From contig JANXBS010000008.1 of the NCBI GenBank assembly GCA_025060615.1, forward strand, positions 62,001 to 126,000: a stretch of 64,000 nucleotides of DNA. Reading direction: 5' to 3'. Of the stretch, positions 43,849-51,469 are shown in pieces. Position numbers and translations under genes: made by a program. Below the pieces are notes generated by a model. It had not been told where the DNA came from and did no database searches. It saw nothing but the letters and a program-made list of their open reading frames with translations. The first letter of the stretch is position 1, and every line of letters begins with the position of its first letter. The DNA is from Anaerolineae bacterium (GTDB taxonomy: Bacteria > Chloroflexota > Anaerolineae > DUEN01).

Positions 43849-44875
43849 AAGGCTCCAAGCTCTGAGGCCTGCCACCCTGATCCAGGGAGGCCTGAGCTGC
43901 CTCCAAGATTCGCACAACTTGCAGGCCATTGATGCCATCTGTCTCAGGGCGACGTTTTTCTCTGATGCACTCTATGAAGTGCTGGCATTCCAACCGCAGT
44001 GGCTCAATCAAATCCAGCCGTGGGATTGTAATCATGCCGGAGTGCACGCGATACTGAAACTCCCCGAAGCCAGGCTCTCCTTTGCGATAAACGCCTTTCT
44101 CATACAACTTGACCTTGCCCTCATCTGCCACATCATCGTATACGACCATCTGCTTGCTGCCCACGATGGTCATGCGCCTCACCTTGCTAGGGTCTAGCCA
44201 ACTGACATGGACGTGAGCTAGGATGCCTTTGGGAAATCCCAGGTCCATGAACACGACGTCCTCGATGCCGTCGGTCAGATAGATGGCTCCGCGTGCGCTC
44301 ACCCACTCTGGCTCGCTCTCCAGGAGATAGAGCAAAATCGAGATATCGTGCGGAGCGATGCTCCATAGGGCGTTGATGTCGCTCTGAACACGTCCAAGGT
44401 TCACCCGCGTCGAGTATAGGTAATAGAGGTCGCCCAGCTTCCCTTCGGTGATAAGCTGCTTGATATAGCGCACTGCAGGGTTGTACTGGAACACATGCCC
44501 CACCATCAAGACGCGCTCTTGCTTTTGCGCCAGGAAGATGAGCTCTTGCGCCTCCTGGCTGTTCAGCGTCAGCGGCTTCTCCACCAGCACATGTTTCCCG
44601 CTCTCGAGGGCAGCCCTGGCCAGTGTATAATGAGTGCGGGCCGGCGTGGCGATAGCCATCGCGTCCACGCGCGGATCTGCACAGATGGACTCGAAGTCAT
44701 CTGTCACGCGCGCGGTAGGATAGAGCAGCCTCATCTTATCCAACGCCCGCGAATCCAGATCACAGCACGCTACTAACTCAGCATCAGCGATCTCATGGAA
44801 GTTGCGAGCTAGGTTAGGCCCCCAATAGCCACATCCCACCAGCGCAACCCGCACCGGCTTTCCAGCGTTCCCCAC
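43808..44875 (-). CDS. Gfo/Idh/MocA-family oxidoreductase (WlbA/WbpB-like)
   Basis: 355 residues, GTG start behind AAGGGGTGAG. The N-terminal Rossmann fold begins VRVALVGCGYWGPNLARNFHEI. The active-site motif HVLVEKPLTLNSQEAQEL holds the conserved EKP lysine, and the second catalytic region is WSIAPHDISILLYLLE with the usual H. The form YWGPNLARNF is typical of UDP-GlcNAc-uronate 3-dehydrogenases (WlbA/WbpB). With the acetyltransferase and WbpE-like aminotransferase nearby, a pathway to 2,3-diacetamido-2,3-dideoxy uronic acid is likely. The UDP-sugar 6-dehydrogenase and the 2-epimerase of that pathway are not in the window. Its 3' end overlaps the convergent LysM gene by 41 bases. Confidence 0.9.
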   Translation of the reverse strand: MGNAGKPVRVALVGCGYWGPNLARNFHEIADAELVACCDLDSRALDKMRLLYPTARVTDDFESICADPRVDAMAIATPARTHYTLARAALESGKHVLVEKPLTLNSQEAQELIFLAQKQERVLMVGHVFQYNPAVRYIKQLITEGKLGDLYYLYSTRVNLGRVQSDINALWSIAPHDISILLYLLESEPEWVSARGAIYLTDGIEDVVFMDLGFPKGILAHVHVSWLDPSKVRRMTIVGSKQMVVYDDVADEGKVKLYEKGVYRKGEPGFGEFQYRVHSGMITIPRLDLIEPLRLECQHFIECIREKRRPETDGINGLQVVRILEAAQASLDQGGRPQSLEPFSRTPQGEWAAWA

Positions 44876-44975
44876 GGATTCTCACCCCTTATTGCAGCCG
44901 ATGAGTACGATCGCAACATCTGGATTTTACTACAACTTTTATGTTAGGCAACATGACGGCGATTCACGACATCCC

Positions 44976-47711
44976 TCAGGGATTTTCTGAGAGAAACCGC
45001 ACGGATGCTACTTCCATCGCCATATACGGCTCGGTTAACCCAGGGCCCACTACGATAGTTGCAGGCCTGAACGCCTCCACTGCCTCTATCGCCTCCCCTG
45101 TGGACCATCCCCTAGCGCCAATGAAAGCATGGCTCCAGCGGAAATGGCCACGCAGATCAGCAGTAACGCCCAACTCGCGCAGCGCAGCGACCGCTTCTTC
45201 GGTCAGATTCAACGATGCCTCGTCTTGAACGGCTCCTAATACCCATCGGTCGGGCGGCACTGCCCGCAGCCAGTCAGCCATGGCCTGGCTTTCCTCAGGA
45301 CTGATGTGAGTATCAAACGAGGCAACACGGGTCACCCGACCAGACTCGGGCACCAGCTCCACCAGGTTATACCCGCGGCGGCCGGGTGACCAATCCATCC
45401 CGTTCACGTACACGTGGGCGAAGTTGCCCACCTCCTCCCCAGCGCTGCGGATCACCAGCGTAGCGCCGACTTGACTCCCGTTAGGCAAGGGATGTGGATT
45501 GCCCTGCGTTGCGTGGAGTCCGTATAGCCGGGAGAAGCGCAACCGCACAGGGAGCAGGCCTGCGTTAGCCTGGCCCGGCTCCCATGTGAGGCGGACCCAT
45601 CCCCATGTCTCTGGGACAGGCTGGCGATCCACCACTTTTCCATCTACCATCAGTGCTACTTCCTGGCCAGGCCCCGGTGCACGCGCCAAGAGTGCAATGC
45701 CACGCGTAGACGACGAGACAGGCAATTGCATGCGTACCTGGCGCCGCTGTGCCCATACCGTCGAGGCCGATATATCTGTGGATCGGGCTGGCTGACCCCA
45801 CCCCTCACCCAGCAACAAGTGGCCGATATCGCTGGCCAACTCGATCTCCTGCGTTAGGAGCCTTGGGCTGCGCTCTCCTCTGGCCATGAGAGGATCGACG
45901 CGATACAACGCCAGATCGTCCTCTACTGCGACGAGCTCCACCGGGAAAGACCTCGCCACGTACCGTTCCAGCTCAGCGGGGACCCGCTCACGATGGATGA
46001 CGACGTAGGCGATGTCCAGGATCCTCAAGACTTGGGCCACCTGCTGGCGATGCAGGGCGATCTGCTCAGGCGGGGCTGTGTCCATCTCGGCCTGGATCTG
46101 GGCAAGCCGGTCTCGCAGCGCCTGATGGAGCGGCTCATCAGCGGCATTCACCATTGCGATCAACCGATCCAGCAGCGGAGCTTCGCTGAAGTACTGGAAC
46201 TTGAACTCGGGATTGCGTGAAGTGTTGCCTCCCAGGATCGGCCGATGATGCACAGTCTGGTACCACTGCTCAAACATAATGATGACATCCTTTTTGCCCG
46301 TGACGCGCGCGCCGTTTCGCCAGCCTAAAGGCAACTCCATCACCGAACCAGGGGTGGGATCCGCCTCTACGGCAATCCGGCGATAGATGGCGGGGACGCG
46401 CAGATCGCTTAACGGCAGGGGCACGGCGATATGTTCCAGCGTGAAGAGCAATGACATCATGCCTAGCAACACTTGAGGCCGGAGCATGGGCAGGCGACGA
46501 TGTAACATCGCCAACCCCGGCGCGGCCAACATCGACACGCTCAGCAGCAGCATCACAGCATAGCGGCTGGGGTAACGGTTCCCCTTGAAGAAAGGCAGAT
46601 GATCCACCAGCGCAAACGGCCCAGGCACTCCTATTTCCTGTCCCATCAGGTGAAGCGCAGGCCCCAGCGTGAACAGCCAGAAGGCGAACGCGGCCGTTCC
46701 CCAGAAGGCGGCTATACGTCTCGGGCGCGCCCATAGCCCTAGCAAAGCTAGCGCCATCACGCCATAGCCCAAGTACACGTGCTGCCCTTTGTCATGCGGG
46801 AACGGCATCCGGACGACCAGCGATCCGAAGAGTGGGTGATGCATCAGAGGCACTAGATAGCCCGCCAAGTCGGCCGAAAACACGTCAGCGAAGCCACCGC
46901 CCGAGGTGAAAAAGTCCCCCTCGGCCCACAAGTCGGGCAGCATGTTCGCCAGCATAGGGGCGATCGCCGCAACGAAGATAATGGCCAAGCATGCCAGCCG
47001 TCCGATCCATGCCGGCAATCCCCACCGGAGGCACTCAGTGGTCTGCCACAGCGCGTACAGGGCGATCAGGATCAGCAGAAAAGAGGCGAATGTGGATTCT
47101 GCCCAGGCCTGGAGGCCCAAGAATAGGCCGGCGAGCACGGCATCGCGCAGGCGACCATATGGCTGTCCCATACGCCAGAGGTACAGGACACAAAAGGGGA
47201 TCCACTGGGAGCTGGCGATGTTGAATTGCCCCAGTGCCGCGTAGAAGAGCTTATTGGCGGCGAACGCGTAGATCAGGCCGGCCAGCCAGGCCGCCGCCCA
47301 GAAGCCGAAATCCTGCTTTCGCCGAGGAGCCCAGACCTGCCATGCCAGCAGAAATGCCCCATAGCCGCTGAGGGTAAATGACGACAGCAGCAGCGCGTTG
47401 GACGCCGGCACGAGATCGAACGCGAGCTGCAGGGGCACAGAGAGCAGGCCATTAAGCACGGTGAGCGTGTAAAACGCCAGGTTGACGCCGATGGGCCAAA
47501 ATATCCAGCGACAGTCGAAGGGGTTCGCGTGTCGCTCAATGATAGAGAAGCGAACCCACCATAGGTTCCAGGCTAACGCCGGGTCATCAATGCCATCGCC
47601 GGGGACGTGGGTCGTAAAATGGAGAACAAGCGGATAAGTAAAGAAGAGGCTCAGCAGCCCATAGCTCAATAAGGCTAACGTGTGACGCCGAGCGGGGGAA
47701 CGCAGCATCAC
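44976..47711 (-). CDS. Multi-spanning membrane protein with C-terminal ILEI/FAM3-like domain
   Basis: 911 residues. About 12 membrane helices lie in the first 480 residues, a GT-C-like layout with acidic residues in the first loop (HVPGDGIDDPALAWNLWWVRF). A helical extracytoplasmic part follows (about 480-620). The C-terminus (about 800-900) reads RGYNLVELVPESGRVTRVASFDTHISPEE, then WVLGAVQDEASLNLTEEAVAALRELG and WSHAFIGARGWS (each read in part), which matches the ILEI/PANDER (FAM3) lectin-like fold. Such domains occur in eukaryotic cytokine-like FAM3 proteins and in O-mannosyl-modifying or cell-surface proteins, and sporadically in bacteria. Likely role: transfer of sugars to surface polymers with carbohydrate recognition by the C-terminal domain. 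ATG start; monocistronic. Confidence 0.8.
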   Translation of the reverse strand: MMLRSPARRHTLALLSYGLLSLFFTYPLVLHFTTHVPGDGIDDPALAWNLWWVRFSIIERHANPFDCRWIFWPIGVNLAFYTLTVLNGLLSVPLQLAFDLVPASNALLLSSFTLSGYGAFLLAWQVWAPRRKQDFGFWAAAWLAGLIYAFAANKLFYAALGQFNIASSQWIPFCVLYLWRMGQPYGRLRDAVLAGLFLGLQAWAESTFASFLLILIALYALWQTTECLRWGLPAWIGRLACLAIIFVAAIAPMLANMLPDLWAEGDFFTSGGGFADVFSADLAGYLVPLMHHPLFGSLVVRMPFPHDKGQHVYLGYGVMALALLGLWARPRRIAAFWGTAAFAFWLFTLGPALHLMGQEIGVPGPFALVDHLPFFKGNRYPSRYAVMLLLSVSMLAAPGLAMLHRRLPMLRPQVLLGMMSLLFTLEHIAVPLPLSDLRVPAIYRRIAVEADPTPGSVMELPLGWRNGARVTGKKDVIIMFEQWYQTVHHRPILGGNTSRNPEFKFQYFSEAPLLDRLIAMVNAADEPLHQALRDRLAQIQAEMDTAPPEQIALHRQQVAQVLRILDIAYVVIHRERVPAELERYVARSFPVELVAVEDDLALYRVDPLMARGERSPRLLTQEIELASDIGHLLLGEGWGQPARSTDISASTVWAQRRQVRMQLPVSSSTRGIALLARAPGPGQEVALMVDGKVVDRQPVPETWGWVRLTWEPGQANAGLLPVRLRFSRLYGLHATQGNPHPLPNGSQVGATLVIRSAGEEVGNFAHVYVNGMDWSPGRRGYNLVELVPESGRVTRVASFDTHISPEESQAMADWLRAVPPDRWVLGAVQDEASLNLTEEAVAALRELGVTADLRGHFRWSHAFIGARGWSTGEAIEAVEAFRPATIVVGPGLTEPYMAMEVASVRFLSENP

Positions 47712-47757
47712 TCAAGATCTCCGATCGCTTTCGCATAAGATCGTTCTCACCGCGCGG

Positions 47758-47988
47758 CTAAATCAGCGTTTTCATCTTCAGCATCTTGGCTCCCAGCGCC
47801 TCTAGAGCGCGGGCGATATGGGGTTTGTTCTCTCGCTTCAGTTGTTCCACGGACTGGTTCAGCACTGCAAAAAACGTGCCATCAATAGCCGGCAGGTATA
47901 ACCCGATCAATTGACTAAGCTCCTTCTCGTCTTTAGCCTTCAACAGATTCCGGATCGCCTCGATGGACTCCTCTCGGCTCATGGCCAT
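47758..47988 (-). CDS. Small helical protein of unknown function
   Basis: 76 residues behind a good GGGAGAGGTG site. It is mostly helical and charged (SREESIEAIRNLLKAKDEKEL, read in parts; VEQLKRENKPHIARALEALGA). No membrane segment or metal motif is seen. I do not recognise a family. It lies alone between the ILEI membrane protein and htpG (divergent), with 220 bases of upstream sequence shared with htpG. The strong ribosome site and coding composition support a real gene. Confidence 0.65.
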   Translation of the reverse strand: MAMSREESIEAIRNLLKAKDEKELSQLIGLYLPAIDGTFFAVLNQSVEQLKRENKPHIARALEALGAKMLKMKTLI

Positions 47989-48208
47989 AGTTCACCTCTC
48001 CCTTTCTGCTGTCCCACACCGCTATGGCAACAAACTGAAGTGAAGCAATCATAGCTTGAAAGAGAACGGGCGTCAAATCCATCCTTAGGCTCTTCGGCAT
48101 CTCTAACGTAACGCTAATGCTTCGCTCGCGCTTTTCCAACGAAGCTCAGGCATATTGGCCTTTTAGGCATCTTCAGATGGGCCAGGAACGCTCTGGAGGA
48201 GGAGATCT

Positions 48209-50110
48209 ATGGATGAGGCTACGCAAGCGAACGTTTCCACCGAAACATTCGAGTTTAAGGCCGAAATTCAGCAACTGTTGCACATCTTGGTTCATTCCCT
48301 TTACACCGAGCGCGAGATCTTCCTGCGTGAGCTCATCTCCAACGCCTCGGACGCCCTCCACCGTCTGCAGTTCGAGATGCTGACCACCCGCGACGTGGTA
48401 GACCCGGAGGCCGAGCTGGCCATCCGTGTTGATTTTGACGAGAAAGCTGGCACTCTCACCGTAAGCGACAGCGGCATCGGGATGACGCGTGAAGAGTTGA
48501 TCGAGAATCTGGGCACCATCGCCCACTCCGGCGCAATGGCGTTCCTCAAACGACTGCAGGAAAGCGGTCAATCCGCAGCCGAGATCATCGGCCAGTTCGG
48601 CGTTGGCTTCTACTCCGTCTTCATGGTCGCCGACGAAGTGACGGTCACTTCGCGCTCATTTCGGCCGGAAGCCCAGGCAGTGGCCTGGACCTCCCGTGGC
48701 GACACACGCTACTCTATCCGCCCAGCCGAGCGCGCCCGACGGGGGATCAGTGTGGAGATCAAATTGAAGGAGGACGCGCGCGAGTTCCTCAACGCCCATC
48801 GGCTGGAGGAGATTGTTCGCCGCTACTCCGATTTTGTGCCTTTCCCTATCTATGTGAAGGATAAAGTTGTCAACCGACGCACGGCGCCATGGCGGCAGCG
48901 GCCGCAGGAACTCACACCGGAACAATACCATCAGTTTTACCGACAACTCACGTTGGACACAGCCGATCCGCTGCTATACGTGCATATTTCCGCCGACGCG
49001 CCTGTGCACATCCAAGGCATCCTCTACGTGCCCTCACGGGCTGATCGGGGCCTATACACCGCACGCATGGAACATGGCCCCCGGCTGTACTCGCGCAAAG
49101 TGCTTATCCAGGAGCGCGCCAGCGAGCTCCTGCCGCCTTACTTGCGATTCGTGGAAGGCGTGGTGGATTCCGACGACCTCCCGCTCAACATCTCGCGGGA
49201 GACGGTGCAATCCAATCAGGTGATGTCCCGCATCCGCTCCAACCTGGTGCGCAAGCTGATCAGCGAGCTGAGCACCCTGGCCCAAGAGAATCCCGATCGC
49301 TATCTCACCTTCTGGAAAGAGTTTGGCCCCTTTATCAAAGAGGGGGTGTCCACTGACGCCACCCACCGTGAGTCGTTGATCCCCCTGCTACGCTTCCACA
49401 GCTCGAAGACAGCGGAGGGCGAGTGGATTTCCCTAGCCCAGTATAAGGAGCGGATGAAGGAGGGGCAACAGGCCATCTATTACGTCCTGGGGGAGGATTT
49501 GCGCTCCATCGCCCGCAGCCCACATATGGACTATTTCCGGGCGAACGACTTGGAAGTGCTTTATCTGACCGAGCCGATTGACAGCTTCCTAGTCATGGGG
49601 CTGCGGGAGTTTGACGGGAAACCACTGCGCAACATCGCCGATGCGGGGCTAGAGCTTCCCGAAGCGAAAGCGGCCCAGACGGATGAGGAAACACTGCCAA
49701 TCGAGGCATTCGAGCGGCTGCGCGCGAAGTTTGCGGCCGTGTTAGGCGAGCGCGTGGCCGAAGTGCGCGAATCGAAGTTGCTGCGCGATAGCCCCTGTCG
49801 GTTGGTAATACCCCAGAACACGCCCGGCGCCGACCTGCAACGGGTCTTCCGCATGCTGGAGCGCGACTTCCAGGCGCCGAAGATGATCCTGGAGCTCAAC
49901 CGGGCACATCCGCTGATTCGCGATCTGGGCCGGTTGGTGATAGAGGCCCCGGATGATCCGCTCATCGCTCAGTGCGCCGAGCAGCTATACGAGGGGCAAC
50001 TGCTAAGTGAGGGGATTCACCCCAACCCGGTAGACATGCTGCCGCGCATTGAGGCGTTGATGGCCGCTGCAGCGCACGCCCGGGTGACCGGGCTGGGGCG
50101 AGGCCAATAA
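48209..50110 (+). CDS. htpG: Molecular chaperone HtpG (Hsp90)
   Basis: 633 residues, full length for bacterial Hsp90, with GGAGGAGGAG ahead of ATG. GHKL ATPase motifs are intact: ELISNASDALHRLQFE (Mg2+/ATP Asn), DSGIGMTREELIENLGTIAHSG, and GQFGVGFYSVFMVADEVTV. The middle domain (about 220-485) has PLNISRETVQSNQVM, and the C-terminal dimerisation domain ends at about 615. It folds and matures client proteins in the cytoplasm in an ATP-dependent way. No CIRCE element (TTAGCACTC repeat) lies upstream, so HrcA control is not indicated. Monocistronic and convergent with ribokinase. Confidence 0.97.
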   Translation: MDEATQANVSTETFEFKAEIQQLLHILVHSLYTEREIFLRELISNASDALHRLQFEMLTTRDVVDPEAELAIRVDFDEKAGTLTVSDSGIGMTREELIENLGTIAHSGAMAFLKRLQESGQSAAEIIGQFGVGFYSVFMVADEVTVTSRSFRPEAQAVAWTSRGDTRYSIRPAERARRGISVEIKLKEDAREFLNAHRLEEIVRRYSDFVPFPIYVKDKVVNRRTAPWRQRPQELTPEQYHQFYRQLTLDTADPLLYVHISADAPVHIQGILYVPSRADRGLYTARMEHGPRLYSRKVLIQERASELLPPYLRFVEGVVDSDDLPLNISRETVQSNQVMSRIRSNLVRKLISELSTLAQENPDRYLTFWKEFGPFIKEGVSTDATHRESLIPLLRFHSSKTAEGEWISLAQYKERMKEGQQAIYYVLGEDLRSIARSPHMDYFRANDLEVLYLTEPIDSFLVMGLREFDGKPLRNIADAGLELPEAKAAQTDEETLPIEAFERLRAKFAAVLGERVAEVRESKLLRDSPCRLVIPQNTPGADLQRVFRMLERDFQAPKMILELNRAHPLIRDLGRLVIEAPDDPLIAQCAEQLYEGQLLSEGIHPNPVDMLPRIEALMAAAAHARVTGLGRGQ

Positions 50111-50165
50111 CGAGCCGGCGGAGCGCACGATCAGCACCTGCAAAGCCCAGCACAAAAGGCATTGA

Positions 50166-51104
50166 TCAGGGCTCTTCAGACACCCTCTGAGAGGCCAAAA
50201 ATGCCTCTACTTCCGCTCGGGTGGGCATGGCTGGCAGGGTGCCTACACGGGTGACGGCCAGCGCGCCCGCAGCGTTAGCGAAACGCACTGCCTCTGGCAA
50301 CGGTTTCCCCTCCGCCAGAGCCACCACCAGCGCTCCGCTGAAAGCATCTCCCGCGCCGGTAGTATCCACCACGTTCACCCGAAAGGCCGGGATGTGCTGA
50401 GCGCCCTCGCGAGTCACTAGCAGCGCGCCGGCTGCGCCGCGCTTGAGCACTACCGCCTGTGGTCCCCCGTTTAACAGCTCACGGGCGGCAGCCTCGGCAG
50501 CGGCCTCGTCCTCCACCGGATGCCCCACCAGTGCAGCCGCCTCCAGCGCGTTAGGCGAGATCACCGTCGCCCGGCCCCAGATCTCCGGCCCGAAGGCGCG
50601 CGGCGGGCCCGCGTCTACGATGGCAGGCACGCCATGCGCGTGAGCGGCATTCACGGCCGCGGCGACGGCCGCCGGTGGCACCTCGAAATTGATCAGCACG
50701 GCGTCCAAATGGTCCCAGTGGGGCGCCAGACCTGCCTCTACGTGTTCTGGAGTCAGCCGGTCGTTGGCGCCAATGATGACCAGGATCGTATTCTCTCCTT
50801 CGTCGTCCACCATGACGACCGCCGCGCCGGTTTGTACTTCCAGGTCAATGCTGACCGCATCTGTGTTTACCCCTTCGGCGCGCAGAGCGGCCAGCTCCTC
50901 GCGACCGAAGTAATCATCGCCAATGCGGCCGATCAGGATGGAGCGGGCGCCCAGCCGGGCAGCCGCTACTGCCGCGTTGGCTCCCTTGCCACCGGGGCCG
51001 ATCTTCAGGCGATAGGCCAGGATGTTTTCGCCGCGCGCGGGCAGGCGCGGCGTGAGCACAGCTAAGTCTGTAATGATACTGCCAACCACTGCGATCGTGG
51101 GCAT
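50166..51104 (-). CDS. rbsK: Ribokinase (PfkB family)
   Basis: Start chosen at ATG 51104 with GGAGGTG seven bases upstream; a GTG at 51110 lies inside the ribosome site. 312 residues. PfkB signatures: GPGGKGANAAVAAARLG near 40 and DTTGAGDAFSGALVVAL (anion hole and catalytic Asp) near 250. The ribokinase type is shown by SIITDLAVLTPRLPARGENI and VVMVDDEGENTILVIIGAN. It phosphorylates D-ribose, or a related pentose or nucleoside sugar, with ATP in the cytoplasm. No ribose transporter is adjacent. A 7-2-7 palindrome lies just before the ribosome site and may be an operator. Confidence 0.88.
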   Translation of the reverse strand: MPTIAVVGSIITDLAVLTPRLPARGENILAYRLKIGPGGKGANAAVAAARLGARSILIGRIGDDYFGREELAALRAEGVNTDAVSIDLEVQTGAAVVMVDDEGENTILVIIGANDRLTPEHVEAGLAPHWDHLDAVLINFEVPPAAVAAAVNAAHAHGVPAIVDAGPPRAFGPEIWGRATVISPNALEAAALVGHPVEDEAAAEAAARELLNGGPQAVVLKRGAAGALLVTREGAQHIPAFRVNVVDTTGAGDAFSGALVVALAEGKPLPEAVRFANAAGALAVTRVGTLPAMPTRAEVEAFLASQRVSEEP

Positions 51105-51469
51105 AGGCACCTCCGTTTGTTCTCGTTCGAGAACCTATTGGCTCACAAGTCAAGGAGACTTTTACCTGACAATCCTTCCCCGGACCATTCGGCTTCTCGT
51201 CGGAAGCCTGGCCTAAGAGTATATCGTGAATGGGACTTCTATGCAACGATGATAGATAGGCGTGACCACAGGCCCGCTTAGAAGTTTCGACAACTATAGA
51301 ACTCAAATCGGGTTATGAGCATTATGCAAATTTGCAACATTCCCTGAACGGTAATATTTTATTAAATCGGTCAAGGCACCAGTCCACATTTGTAAGGTCA
51401 GGGTCTTAAAGCCTTTCTTGCCACTTTATTTCCCCAAACGATAACAGAGACAGAAAGGAGAACCACACC
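51105..51469. other. Intergenic region between ribokinase and the beta-helix gene
   Basis: About 365 bases between divergent genes. It contains the ribokinase-side palindrome (51119-51134), an AT-rich stretch (51290-51370) and a weak promoter for the beta-helix gene: TTGCAA at 51332-51337 and TATTTT at 51355-51360, 17 bases apart. I see no gene or known RNA in it. Confidence 0.5.
51119..51134. promoter_or_regulatory. Palindrome upstream of ribokinase
   Basis: GTTCTCG-TT-CGAGAAC has perfect seven-base arms and ends directly ahead of the ribokinase ribosome site. The position suits an operator for a sugar regulator such as a LacI-family protein, or a stem in the messenger. No such regulator is in the window. 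Confidence 0.4.

Noticed and set aside
48055-48080. CTTGAAA ... CCATCC resembling a heat-shock sigma-32 promoter before htpG
   Set aside because: The spacer (17 bases) is too long and the second box is only partial; sigma-32 is also not expected in this phylum.
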